In this document: positions 1 to 7,523 of the stretch, one piece after another | Position numbering within the stretch: position 1 is the stretch's first letter | Layout: the number at the start of each line of letters is the position of its first letter | Assembly (NCBI GenBank): GCA_964490725.1 | Contig: CAZBDU010000029.1 | Coordinates: 1 to 57,981, forward strand | DNA: 57,981 nt | Direction of reading: 5' to 3' | Source of the DNA: CAZBDU01 sp964490725 | GTDB lineage: Bacteria; Spirochaetota; Spirochaetia; SZUA-6; DRHE01 | The notes under the pieces: model-generated | The model's input: only the letters and a program-made list of their open reading frames with translations | Databases searched by the model: none | What the model was told of the DNA's origin: nothing | Translations under genes and position numbers: made by a program

Positions 1-965
1 CGCCGGAGCGGCGGCCGGCCGCCGCTCCGGCCGCCGGGACGGCCCCGGAGACCCGGCAGCTTTTCGCCAGGCGGGGAGATCGGGTGGAGCTGCGCCTGGA
101 GGAGCCTGGATGGATCCTGCGGGAGATAGAGGGCTCGCCGGCCTCCGGCCTGGCGTTGAGCGAGAAGCCGCAGAGCGGCACGGGCTCGGTGTTCGTCTTT
201 CAGGCCCGGGAGCTGGGTGAGTACCGGCTCCGCTTCCAGCTGCAGGACAACCGCAGGGCGGCGCTGCGCGAACAGACGGTTTCTGTGCGGGTGCTGCCGG
301 ACGAGGAGTTCGGCCGCATGGTGGCGGCTCCCGCCGGCGCCTCCGGGGCGATGCAGCAGCCGCCCGCCGCCGCCGGCGGTGCCGTAGAGCGAGCGGAGCG
401 CCTGCTGGCGCTGGGGGAGAAGCAGGCCGCCCTGGAGGAGCTCCTCAAGGTGTACCGGGAGGACGATCCCTACCTGAACGACCGGATCGCGTCGATCTAC
501 GTGCAGACCGGAGCGCCCCAGAAGGCCGCCCGGTACTACCGGAAGAACCTGGGCGCCCAGGAGCCGTACGGGGATCGGGCCGTGGCCGGAGTCGTGAGGG
601 CGGGGGTGGAGGACGGAGACGCAGCGGCGGTGGCGGAGCAGCTCGACCGCTTCCTGGCCCTTGAGCCGGCCGGGCTGGACCGGGACCTCCTGGCGGTGGC
701 CCTGTTTTACCGGGATCGCGGCCTGCCGGCGAGGGCTCTGGAGCTGCTGCGGGAGTATCTGTCCCGCTACCCGGCGAGCCCCAGGCTGGACCAGGTCATC
801 TTCGCCTTGGCCGGATTGCTGGAGGCGGACACGCCGCAGCGCGATCTGCAGCGCTCGCGGGACCTGTACGAGCGGGTGGTCCGGGATTACCCGGAAAGCC
901 GCTACGCCCCGGAGGCCTACCGGCGCCTGCGCTATCTGGAGAGGCACTTCTTCCTCATCCGCTGA
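1..965 (+). CDS. TPR-repeat protein, 5'-truncated by the window edge
   Basis: The reading frame is open from base 3, upstream of the first candidate GTG at 84. It already reads as protein there (LFARRGDRVELRLEE), so the gene almost certainly starts before the window; about 320 residues are visible. The first ~100 residues look like a beta-rich domain. A Pro/Ala linker follows, then helical repeats of TPR type (for example AERLLALGEKQAALEELL and PQKAARYYRKNL) run to the C terminus. A tail with DLYERVVRDYPESRYAPEA resembles TPRs of envelope-assembly or peptidoglycan-associated proteins. The signal peptide, if any, lies outside the window. The exact function is not recognisable. Confidence 0.75.
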   Translation, partial: PERRPAAAPAAGTAPETRQLFARRGDRVELRLEEPGWILREIEGSPASGLALSEKPQSGTGSVFVFQARELGEYRLRFQLQDNRRAALREQTVSVRVLPDEEFGRMVAAPAGASGAMQQPPAAAGGAVERAERLLALGEKQAALEELLKVYREDDPYLNDRIASIYVQTGAPQKAARYYRKNLGAQEPYGDRAVAGVVRAGVEDGDAAAVAEQLDRFLALEPAGLDRDLLAVALFYRDRGLPARALELLREYLSRYPASPRLDQVIFALAGLLEADTPQRDLQRSRDLYERVVRDYPESRYAPEAYRRLRYLERHFFLIR

Positions 966-1124
966 GGCCGTCCCGGAGCGCCGGGGGTCCCATGGAGGGC
1001 TGCGGCCGGGGGGCGTGCGGGGGCGGTACAGGGGGGGGTGCCGCCGCGAGGGCCGGGAGGCGCACCGGCCGGAAAGGAGGGCATGTTGACATTCGGGCCC
1101 CTGGACAGTATATATTCATAACCT
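966..1124. other. Intergenic region ahead of ffh
   Basis: This gap is very G-rich and holds no convincing gene. An 8-bp hairpin at 1022-1045 (GGCGGTAC/GTGCCGCC, one G-U pair) could end the upstream transcript but has no U-tract. The ffh promoter occupies its right end. An AAAGGAGGG at about 1074-1082 looks like a Shine-Dalgarno sequence, but it lies ~45 nt upstream of the ffh ATG with no usable start behind it. Confidence 0.5.
1086..1116 (+). promoter_or_regulatory. Sigma-70-type promoter of ffh, near-leaderless
   Basis: A perfect TTGACA lies at 1086-1091. It is followed by TATATA at 1109-1114 (17-bp spacer) or TATATT at 1111-1116 (19 bp). The predicted +1 is 1121-1123, only 2-4 nt ahead of the ffh ATG at 1125, so the mRNA would carry no Shine-Dalgarno sequence. 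Confidence 0.7.
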
Positions 1125-2456
1125 ATGCTTGACCGATTGACGGCGAAGTTCAGCGACATACTCCGCCAGATTTCCGGGAAGGCTCACATCTCCGAAAAGA
1201 ACATCCAGGACGCGATCAGCGAGATAAAGCTGGCCCTCTTGGAGGCGGATGTGAACCTCCGGGTCGTGCGCCGCTTCGTCAACCGCACCACCGAGGAAGC
1301 CCTGGGGGAAAAGGTGCTGCGGTCGGTTGCGCCCGGCCAGCAGTTCGTCAAGCTCGTTCACGATCGCCTGGTGCAGCTGCTCGGTGACACCCGGCAGGAT
1401 CTGGCGTTGAAGGGTCCGGATACCCAGTCGGTGGTCCTGCTGCTGGGGCTGCAGGGCTCGGGAAAGACCACCACCGCCGCCAAGCTTGCGGCGCACCTGA
1501 AGGGTAGGGGCCGCCGGCCGCTGCTGGTGGCGGCGGACCTTGTGCGTCCGGCCGCGGTGGAGCAGCTGGCGGTGCTGGCGGAGCAGGCGGGGGTGGCGAT
1601 CTACCGCCAGGAAGGCCGCGACCCGGTGGCGGTAGTGCGGCAGGCGTTGAAGCACGGGGCCCGGGAGCAGTACGACACGCTCATCGTGGACACCTCGGGG
1701 CGGCTGCAGGCCGACGAGGCGATGATGGCGGAGATCGAGGCGGTCAGGAAAGCGGCCAGGCCCGACGAGGTGCTGCTGGTGGCCGACGCCATGACCGGAC
1801 AGAACGCCGTGGAGATCGCCAAGACCTTCGACGAGCGCGTGGAGCTTACCGGAGTCATCCTGAGCAAGTTCGATTCCGACGCCCGGGGAGGGGCGGCGCT
1901 TTCGATCAAGAGCATCACCGGCAAACCCATCAAGTTTGTCGGCGTGGGGGAGAAGCTGGATGCGCTGGAGCCGTTCTATCCGGACCGCCTGGCTGGAAGG
2001 ATCCTGGGTATGGGAGACGTGGTCTCCCTGGTGGAGAGGGCCCAGGCCACCTTCGACGCTCAGGAGGCGGCGGAGCTGCAGGAACGGATGGCCCGGGACA
2101 GCTTCACCCTGGAGGACTACCTGGAGCAGTTCAGCAAGCTGCGCAAGATGGGCAGCGTGCGCAGCCTCCTGGACATGATCCCGGGAGCGCAAGGGGCGAT
2201 CGACGAGGGGGCCATCGACGAGGGAGCCATGAAGCACGAGGAGGCGATCATTCTGTCCATGACGCGCCCGGAGAGGCAGAATCATCGCATCATCGGTCCT
2301 TCCCGCAGGAAGCGGATCGCCCGGGGCAGCGGCACCAGCGTCTTTGCGGTGAACCAGCTGCTGAAGAAGTTCGAGAAGTCACGACTGATGATGAAGAAGA
2401 TGGCCAGAAACAAGAAGGCGCAAGGCCAGCTACTGTCTCAGTTCACAAAGAGCTGA
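1125..2456 (+). CDS. ffh: Signal recognition particle protein Ffh (SRP54)
   Basis: This is the GTPase subunit of the signal recognition particle, which binds 4.5S RNA and signal sequences and docks with FtsY at the membrane. The 443 residues show the N domain, then the G domain with P-loop GLQGSGKTTTAAKL (~residues 109-122), VDTSGR and SKFDSDARGG, and the Met-rich M domain with the RNA-binding SRRKRIARGSGT. Length is normal for the family. A short in-frame duplication (AIDEGAIDEGAM) sits at the start of the M domain. It opens the operon continuing into rpsP, khpA, rimM, trmD and rplS. The start is the only ATG that preserves the N-terminal helix, and it lies directly downstream of a strong promoter. 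Confidence 0.97.
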   Translation: MLDRLTAKFSDILRQISGKAHISEKNIQDAISEIKLALLEADVNLRVVRRFVNRTTEEALGEKVLRSVAPGQQFVKLVHDRLVQLLGDTRQDLALKGPDTQSVVLLLGLQGSGKTTTAAKLAAHLKGRGRRPLLVAADLVRPAAVEQLAVLAEQAGVAIYRQEGRDPVAVVRQALKHGAREQYDTLIVDTSGRLQADEAMMAEIEAVRKAARPDEVLLVADAMTGQNAVEIAKTFDERVELTGVILSKFDSDARGGAALSIKSITGKPIKFVGVGEKLDALEPFYPDRLAGRILGMGDVVSLVERAQATFDAQEAAELQERMARDSFTLEDYLEQFSKLRKMGSVRSLLDMIPGAQGAIDEGAIDEGAMKHEEAIILSMTRPERQNHRIIGPSRRKRIARGSGTSVFAVNQLLKKFEKSRLMMKKMARNKKAQGQLLSQFTKS

Positions 2457-2471
2457 AGGAGGAGAGGAAAC

Positions 2472-2723
2472 GTGAGCGTACGCATCCGGCTGAAGAGGTT
2501 CGGCTCCAAGCGCCGTCCCTACTACCGAATCGTTGTGATGGACTCCCGAAACCCCCGCGACGGGCGCACACTGGAAGAGGTCGGATTCTACCATCCCATC
2601 GAGATCGCAGAGAACCAGATCAAGATCAAGGAAGAGCGCATCCGCGACTGGATCCAGAAAGGAGCCAGGCCCACTGACACGGTGAGGAAGCTGCTGAACA
2701 ACATCAACTTCAACATCAAGTAG
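2472..2723 (+). CDS. rpsP: 30S ribosomal protein bS16
   Basis: Ribosomal protein bS16 of the small subunit. The 83 residues open with MSVRIRLKRFGSKRRPYYR and contain MDSRNPRDGR and EEVGFYHP, which are diagnostic of the family. Translation starts at GTG 2472 behind a strong AAGGAGG, 15 nt after ffh stops. The rpsP-khpA-rimM-trmD-rplS order is a widely conserved translation operon. Nothing unusual is visible apart from the GTG start. Confidence 0.97.
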   Translation: MSVRIRLKRFGSKRRPYYRIVVMDSRNPRDGRTLEEVGFYHPIEIAENQIKIKEERIRDWIQKGARPTDTVRKLLNNINFNIK

Positions 2724-2759
2724 GCGCACCCGGCTACCACACAACACAAGGAGGCGCAG

Positions 2760-2993
2760 GTGGCCAAGGAACTGGTCGAGTACATCGCCAAGTCCCTGGT
2801 GGACGACCCTGGTGGCGTAACGGTGAACATGATCGAAGGTGAAAAATCGACGATTCTGGAGTTGAAGGTATCGGAAGGCGACATCGGAAAAGTGATCGGA
2901 AAGCACGGCCGCATCGCAAAGGCCATCAGGACCATCCTGAGCGCGGCCTCCACCAGGACCGGCAAGAGGGTCGTGCTGGAAATCCTGGACTGA
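2760..2993 (+). CDS. khpA: KH-domain RNA-binding protein KhpA
   Basis: A single type-II KH domain of 77 residues carries the GxxG loop as IGKHGRIAKAIRTIL (~residues 43-57). Proteins of this family (YlqC/KhpA) bind RNA, often with KhpB, and in Gram-positives influence cell size and division. The GTG start at 2760 follows AAGGAGG at a standard distance. The gene lies between rpsP and rimM, the usual place for khpA. Its stop codon (2991-2993) lies just upstream of the unusual rimM start. Confidence 0.93.
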   Translation: MAKELVEYIAKSLVDDPGGVTVNMIEGEKSTILELKVSEGDIGKVIGKHGRIAKAIRTILSAASTRTGKRVVLEILD

Positions 2994-3007
2994 CGGCGGA
3001 GCATCGG

Positions 3008-3499
3008 CTGGCGATCGGCCGGATCAGGACGAGCCACGGGGTCAGGGGCTACGTGAAAGTAGCGAGCCTGTCCGGCCAGACCGCTCATTTCACCAGGCTG
3101 AAGAAGGTCTACCTCCTCCAGGGGGAGGGCTTCAGGGCCTGCAAGGTGGAACGGGCCGTGGTGGCCGGAAACGACGTGCTCCTGAAGCTCTCCGGGGTGA
3201 ACGACCCCGAGACCGGGAAGGCCCTGCGAGGAGTGGAGGTCTGGGCGGAGCGGGAGGACGCCTGTCCGCTGGAATCCGGCGAGTACTACGTGGCCGACAT
3301 CTGCGGGTGCAGGGTTGAAAGCGCCGGACAGATTGTAGGGCGCGTCAGGGCGGTCTGCCAGGGAGGCGCCTCCGATCTGCTGGAAGTGGAGCTGGCCGGG
3401 GGCGGCACGGCAATGGTCCCGTTCGTGGAGGCCCATGTGGGCGAGGTGGACACGGCGGGGAAACGCATTCTCCTCAAGGAGGAGCTGGGCGCCACGTGA
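3008..3499 (+). CDS. rimM: 16S rRNA processing protein RimM, probably non-AUG start
   Basis: RimM binds the S19/16S head region and assists 30S maturation. The conserved N-terminal motif is present in frame as LAIGRIRTSHGVRGYVKV, beginning at CTG 3008. The first ATG/GTG/TTG in this frame is GTG 3053, inside the conserved motif, and would delete the hallmark HGVRG. No ATG, GTG or TTG lies in frame between the end of khpA and that motif. The most economical start is CTG 3008, with CGGAG a few bases upstream; CTG 2990, overlapping the khpA stop, is an alternative. The C-terminal PRC-barrel region (GEYYVADICGCRV) is normal. The product is ~163 residues. It overlaps trmD by 4 nt (GTGA). Confidence 0.88.
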   Translation: MAIGRIRTSHGVRGYVKVASLSGQTAHFTRLKKVYLLQGEGFRACKVERAVVAGNDVLLKLSGVNDPETGKALRGVEVWAEREDACPLESGEYYVADICGCRVESAGQIVGRVRAVCQGGASDLLEVELAGGGTAMVPFVEAHVGEVDTAGKRILLKEELGAT

Positions 3500-4311
3500 T
3501 CTTTCACATTCTCACTCTGTTCCCGGAGATTTTCGAGGGTTACCGCAGCGCCTCGATCCTGGGGAGCGCCGCCCAACGGGGGCTGGTGCGCCTGCACATC
3601 ACCGACATCCGGGACTTCGCGCTGGACCGGCACCGCACCTGCGACGACTATACCTACGGCGGCGGGGCCGGCATGGTGCTGAAGGCGGAGCCGCTGGCGG
3701 CGGCCCTGCGCTCCATTCCGGCGCTGCGAGATTCGCCACCCGGTGAGGGCCCGCCGGTGATCTACCTCACCCCCTCCGGAAGGCTCTGGGACCAGAGGCA
3801 GGCGGAGACGCTGGCCGCCCGTGGAGAGGCGGTGCTGATCTGCGGCCGCTACGAGGGGATCGATCAGCGCGTGATCGACCTGTACGTCAGCGAGGAGGTT
3901 TCCATCGGCGAGTACGTGCTCTCCGGTGGCGAGGTGGCGGCCATGGCCGTCGTGGACAGCGTTGTGCGGCTGGTCCCCGGGGTCATCCGGGAGCAGTCCC
4001 TGGCGGAGGAGAGCTTCCGCGGGGGACTGCTGGAGTATCCGCAGTACACGCGGCCCGTGGAGTTTGAAGGCCTGCGGGTGCCGGAGGTGCTGCTGTCGGG
4101 CCACCACGCTCGCATACAGCGGTGGCGGCTGCGTAAGAGCGTGGAGAAGACCCTCCGGGTCAGGCCGGAGCTGCTGGAGAGCAAGGAGCTTCCGGAGCAG
4201 GTGAGGGAAGTCCTTCAGGAGCTGGCAGGGGAAGGAGAACCAGATGGACAAGATACGAGCGATCGAGGCGGAGCAGATCAGAACGGACCTGGACCCATTC
4301 AACATCGGTGA
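3496..4311 (+). CDS. trmD: tRNA (guanine-37-N1)-methyltransferase TrmD
   Basis: This SPOUT-family enzyme methylates G37 of tRNAs using S-adenosylmethionine, which prevents frameshifting. Diagnostic segments are MIFHILTLFPEIFEGY, YGGGAGMVLK, LICGRYEGIDQRV and the knot sequence EEVSIGEYVLSGGE. It starts at GTG 3496, overlapping the rimM stop. The gene runs 68 nt past the rplS start codon, so its last ~22 residues (from about PDGQDTSDRGG) are encoded by the same DNA as the rplS N terminus in another frame. That tail is not part of the conserved domain. Confidence 0.96.
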   Translation: MIFHILTLFPEIFEGYRSASILGSAAQRGLVRLHITDIRDFALDRHRTCDDYTYGGGAGMVLKAEPLAAALRSIPALRDSPPGEGPPVIYLTPSGRLWDQRQAETLAARGEAVLICGRYEGIDQRVIDLYVSEEVSIGEYVLSGGEVAAMAVVDSVVRLVPGVIREQSLAEESFRGGLLEYPQYTRPVEFEGLRVPEVLLSGHHARIQRWRLRKSVEKTLRVRPELLESKELPEQVREVLQELAGEGEPDGQDTSDRGGADQNGPGPIQHR

Positions 4312-4633
4312 CACGGTGCGCGTCCACTACCGGATCATCGAGGGCAAGAACGAGCGCGTGCAGGTGTTCGAGGGAACCTGCATCGCCTTCAAGCGCGCCG
4401 GTGTACGGCGTACGTTCACCGTGCGGAAGATTTCCTACGGCGTGGGCGTGGAACGCAGCTTCCCCCTCAATTCGCCGCGGATCCACAAGATCGAGGTGAG
4501 CCGCCGCGGCCGGGTCCGCCGTGCCAAGCTGTACTACCTCAGGAGCCGCGTTGGCAAGAAAGCGAAGGTTGCCGAGCTGATACAGCGCAAGCGGCCCGCG
4601 CGCACTGAGGAGCCTGAAACGTCCGAGGAATGA
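4244..4633 (+). CDS. rplS: 50S ribosomal protein bL19
   Basis: bL19 sits at the 30S-50S interface. The 129 residues contain FNIGDTVRVHYRIIEGKNER, VQVFEGTCIAF and RGRVRRAKLYYLR, all standard. It starts at ATG 4244 after GGGAAGGAGAAC, inside the 3' end of trmD. The stop overlaps the next gene's ATG (ATGA at 4630-4633), implying translational coupling into the flagellar-like pair that follows. Confidence 0.97.
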   Translation: MDKIRAIEAEQIRTDLDPFNIGDTVRVHYRIIEGKNERVQVFEGTCIAFKRAGVRRTFTVRKISYGVGVERSFPLNSPRIHKIEVSRRGRVRRAKLYYLRSRVGKKAKVAELIQRKRPARTEEPETSEE

Positions 4634-5628
4634 AGGTAAGCGCCGCACAGCTCGTCCTCAAGATGAACGCCAGATCGGGGTTTGTCCTCCGATCTGGCGA
4701 TTTCGTCTCTGTACAGGTCCTCCGGCACCTTTCGGGCAACCGCTGGGCCGTCGCCGTGGCGGGGAAGGTGCTGGCGGCGGAATCCGGGCTGTCCTTGAAG
4801 CCGGGGCAGCGCCTCAGGGCGGTGGTGCAGGCCGCAGGGGGGAGGATCGTGCTGCGGCTGACCGAAGGGGAGGACAACCCCGTCAGGGGGCTGCTGCTGC
4901 GGGAGGGCATCCAGGCGGATGCTGCTGCGGAGCGGATCACCGCCGCCCTCCTGCGCACGGGGCTCACCGTGCGGCCCGCCACCGTGAAGCAGCTCCGCCG
5001 GGTCCTGGAGCGGCTGCGGCTGCCGCCGCGGCGTTTTGCCCGCGTCCTGGCCATCCTGCTGGAGAAGGGGATCGATCCGGACTCGCCCGGCGTGGAACGG
5101 CTGGTAGCCGTGCTGGGAGGGGAAGAAGGCGGCGCGGATTCCGAGAGCCGCCGCCGGGGACGGCGGAAGCGGGAATCGCCCAGGGAAGTGGCCGCGGCGC
5201 TGCGCCGCCAATCGCTGAGGGCCGACGAAGGAAGCGCCGGCCCGTTGCCCCTGTTCAACCACCTGCGGGGGGGCGAGGAGTCATGGATGGTGGTTCCCTT
5301 TGCCATGCTGGGCGGCCTGCACGGCACGCTTCGTTTCCTTTGGAGCTACGCCGCCGGCGCCGCCGGAAAACCCGAGCTGCGGCGCCTGGTGGTGGTGGTG
5401 CGGCGACCGGAGGCGGAAGAGTGGACGTTCGTGCTGGACGGGGCCAGGCTGCACGCGTTCTGCGATCGGGAGGTCCCCGGAGCAGGGCCGGCCTACGCGG
5501 CCTTGAGGGAGAAATTGGGTAACCTGGGTCTGGAAACTGACGATACTATACGTGTAGGCGCCGACTTCGACGGCTTTTCTCTGCCCTGGGAGCCCGTTCC
5601 GTATCGGAGCGTGGACACGCTGCGCTGA
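4630..5628 (+). CDS. FliK/YlqG-like protein (hook-length-control-like), tentative
   Basis: The 332 residues do not match a family I can name with certainty. The N terminus (~1-80) is a small beta-domain (AVAVAGKVLAAESG, LKPGQRLRAVV). The middle is Arg/Glu-rich and probably flexible. The C-terminal ~110 residues (WMVVPFAMLG, WTFVLDGARLHAF, LETDDTIRVGAD) resemble the C-terminal domain of hook-length control FliK-like proteins. Position supports this: in Bacillus the YlqG-YlqH pair occupies a related place, YlqG being FliK-like and YlqH FlhB-like, and the next gene here is FlhB-like. It starts by ATGA overlap with rplS. The function assignment is inference. Confidence 0.55.
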   Translation: MKVSAAQLVLKMNARSGFVLRSGDFVSVQVLRHLSGNRWAVAVAGKVLAAESGLSLKPGQRLRAVVQAAGGRIVLRLTEGEDNPVRGLLLREGIQADAAAERITAALLRTGLTVRPATVKQLRRVLERLRLPPRRFARVLAILLEKGIDPDSPGVERLVAVLGGEEGGADSESRRRGRRKRESPREVAAALRRQSLRADEGSAGPLPLFNHLRGGEESWMVVPFAMLGGLHGTLRFLWSYAAGAAGKPELRRLVVVVRRPEAEEWTFVLDGARLHAFCDREVPGAGPAYAALREKLGNLGLETDDTIRVGADFDGFSLPWEPVPYRSVDTLR

Positions 5629-5658
5629 AGGGACGCGGGCTGACGGACGGACGAGGAT

Positions 5659-5904
5659 ATGGAGAAGGCGGTCGCGATCAGGTATAATGAAGAGTTGCCG
5701 GCGCCTTTCGTGCTGGCCCGGGGCAGGGGGGAGCTTGCCCGGCGGCTGGTCGAGATCGCCCGGGACAACGACATCCGCATCGTGGAGATGCCGGATCTCA
5801 CCGATGCGCTGGTGGAGCTTCCCGAGGGAACCTTCATCCCCGAGGAGCTCTACCAGATCGTGGCGGAGCTCCTGGTATTCGTCCGGGATCTGGGTAGCAG
5901 GTGA
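5659..5904 (+). CDS. Stand-alone FlhB C-terminal-like domain protein (YlqH type)
   Basis: The 81 residues match the cytoplasmic C-terminal domain of the export-gate protein FlhB/YscU: AVAIRYNEELPAPFVLARGRGELA, then a segment like 'IPIVE.P.L...L' (IRIVEMPDLTDALVEL), then IPEELYQIVAELLVFV. There are no membrane segments, and the self-cleaving NPTH motif that precedes this region in FlhB is absent. Such YlqH-like proteins occur apart from flagellar operons. It presumably works with the upstream FliK-like protein. The ATG at 5659 follows GACGAGG. Its TGA overlaps the next start. Confidence 0.8.
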   Translation: MEKAVAIRYNEELPAPFVLARGRGELARRLVEIARDNDIRIVEMPDLTDALVELPEGTFIPEELYQIVAELLVFVRDLGSR

Positions 5905-7043
5905 TGAAGGCCATCAAGGTACGGGATCTTAAAGCCGGAATGAAGTTCGACCAACCCGTGTACATCGAGGGCAACAACGTGCTCGTTCCGGCGGAGGTCA
6001 CGGTCAAGCAGAAAGACATCGACCGGCTCCTGCGCTGGGACATCGAGGAGGTCTACACCGAGGGCTCGGTCATGGCGGAGACGGAGGAGCCACAGGGGAC
6101 CCCGGCCTTCCCCTGGCTCCCCATGCGGGACGAGAAGTACGCGGGGATCTACCGCAGCGCCATCGGCAAGGTGGAGGCCGCTTTTCGGGACATCGTGGAG
6201 GGGACCTACGGCGGTCACGAGCCCATCGACGCCGTGGTCAACGAGATCGTGGAAGCGCTCCGGCAGGGCAAGAACGAGATGATCCAGCTCATCCTTCTCG
6301 GCGAGTCCGGCGCGCGTAAGCTTCCCGCCAGCTCGGTCAACTGCATGATCCTGGCCACTGTGATCGGCATGGCCATGAGGCTCACCAGCCACCGGCTGAT
6401 CCAGCTTGCCACGGCAGCACTGCTGCACGATGTGGGGATGCTGCAGATCCGCAAGGACATACTGGAGAAGGTGGGCAAGCTCACAGAGAACGAGATCAAC
6501 CAGGTGCGGACCCACCCTGTCCTGAGCTATCGGACCATCTCCAAGGAGTTGAAATACCCTGAGGACATCGCTCTGATCGCCCTGCAGCACCACGAGCGGT
6601 GGGACGGCAACGGTTATCCCCGCAGGCTGAAGGGGGAGGAGATCCTGGTGGGGGCCCGGATCCTGGCCGTGGCGGACTCCTACGAGGCCATGGTGCGGGA
6701 GCGCCCGTACCGCAACTCGATGATCGGCTACTCGGCCATGAAGGGGATCTTGAGCGACAACGGCAAGCACTTCGATCCCGCGGTGCTCAAAGCATTCCTG
6801 GAGAGCATGGGCATCTTTCCCATCGGCAGCATCGTGCAGCTGAACAACTCGAGTGTCGGCAGGGTGAGCGAGAACCATCCGGAGGCCCCCTTGAGGCCCC
6901 GCATCGAGCTGTTGATCGACGAGTACGGTACCCGCATCCAGGAGCGCGAGGTGGTCGACCTGCTGGAGAAGAAGAGCCTGTTCATCGTCAAGGCCATCGA
7001 CCCGCGGATCATCAAGGAAGGCGACGGTGAAGGCGGTCAGTAA
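5904..7043 (+). CDS. HD-GYP domain protein, probable cyclic-di-GMP phosphodiesterase
   Basis: About 379 residues. The N-terminal ~130 residues are an unassigned domain opening with IKVRDLKAGMKFDQPVY, the segment common to many HD-GYP proteins. The HD motif is LLHDVGM (~residues 172-178). The GYP region is HHERWDGNGYP (~229-239), followed by GARILAVADSYEAM and RERPYRNS. The family hydrolyses c-di-GMP with a bi- or trinuclear metal centre. Here the usual HDIGK reads HDVGM, so the Lys is replaced by Met and activity is likely but not assured. The start is ATG 5904 (GTG 5901 also possible), overlapping the upstream stop. It overlaps yraN by 17 nt. Confidence 0.88.
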   Translation: MKAIKVRDLKAGMKFDQPVYIEGNNVLVPAEVTVKQKDIDRLLRWDIEEVYTEGSVMAETEEPQGTPAFPWLPMRDEKYAGIYRSAIGKVEAAFRDIVEGTYGGHEPIDAVVNEIVEALRQGKNEMIQLILLGESGARKLPASSVNCMILATVIGMAMRLTSHRLIQLATAALLHDVGMLQIRKDILEKVGKLTENEINQVRTHPVLSYRTISKELKYPEDIALIALQHHERWDGNGYPRRLKGEEILVGARILAVADSYEAMVRERPYRNSMIGYSAMKGILSDNGKHFDPAVLKAFLESMGIFPIGSIVQLNNSSVGRVSENHPEAPLRPRIELLIDEYGTRIQEREVVDLLEKKSLFIVKAIDPRIIKEGDGEGGQ

Positions 7044-7377
7044 AGGGGCCGCCGGCGAAGAGGCCGCGGAGCGCTTCCTCGAGGGGGAGGGGTACTCCAT
7101 CGTGGCCCGCAACTTCCGCTGCCGCCGCGGGGAAATCGACCTGATTGCCCGCAGGGGCGAGCGAGTAGCCTTCGTGGAGGTGAAGACCTGGGACGTTCTG
7201 AGCGCCTCGGAGCTGGAGTACGCCATCGATCGACGCAAGCAGCGCAGGATCCGGCAGGCCTCCCGGGCGTTTCTGGCGCGGCGGCCCGACCTGCGGGAGC
7301 TCGAGCTGGGCTACGATGTGGTGTTCGTGCAGGGCACCCGAATCGAGCACCTTCAGGGCGCCTTCGACGGAGTCTAG
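7027..7377 (+). CDS. YraN/UPF0102 family nuclease-like protein
   Basis: A 116-residue protein of the UPF0102 family, related to Holliday-junction-type endonucleases. Hallmarks are GEEAAERFLEGEGYSIVARN, RCRRGEIDLIAR and VAFVEVKTW, giving the E...D...ExK active-site pattern. Its biochemical role is still poorly established. The GTG start at 7027 lies inside the end of the HD-GYP gene, so it is translationally coupled. The pairing of yraN with ribosomal and flagellar housekeeping genes is seen in many bacteria. Confidence 0.9.
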   Translation: MKAVSKGAAGEEAAERFLEGEGYSIVARNFRCRRGEIDLIARRGERVAFVEVKTWDVLSASELEYAIDRRKQRRIRQASRAFLARRPDLRELELGYDVVFVQGTRIEHLQGAFDGV

Positions 7378-7379
7378 CG

Positions 7380-7517
7380 GTGGGGAGAATCGCCAGGAAA
7401 AGCGACCCTCGCAGGCTCGAAGAGCTGAAGAGGAAGATCAACGATCGGGAGTACCTTGCCACCGCGATCGCGAAGATCGCCCAGGATCTGACGCGGAATC
7501 TGCAACAAGAGGACTGA
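7380..7517 (+). CDS. 45-residue small protein, unknown
   Basis: A short ORF starts at GTG 7380, two bases after the yraN stop, and ends at TGA 7515-7517, seven bases before the next gene. The product begins MGRIARKSDPRRLEELKRK and ends KIAQDLTRNLQQED. It is highly charged and predicted wholly helical. Its tight fit between two co-directional genes, with no wasted space and clean helix periodicity, suggests a genuine small protein. I do not recognise a family. Confidence 0.6.
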   Translation: MGRIARKSDPRRLEELKRKINDREYLATAIAKIAQDLTRNLQQED

Positions 7518-7523
7518 ATACGC

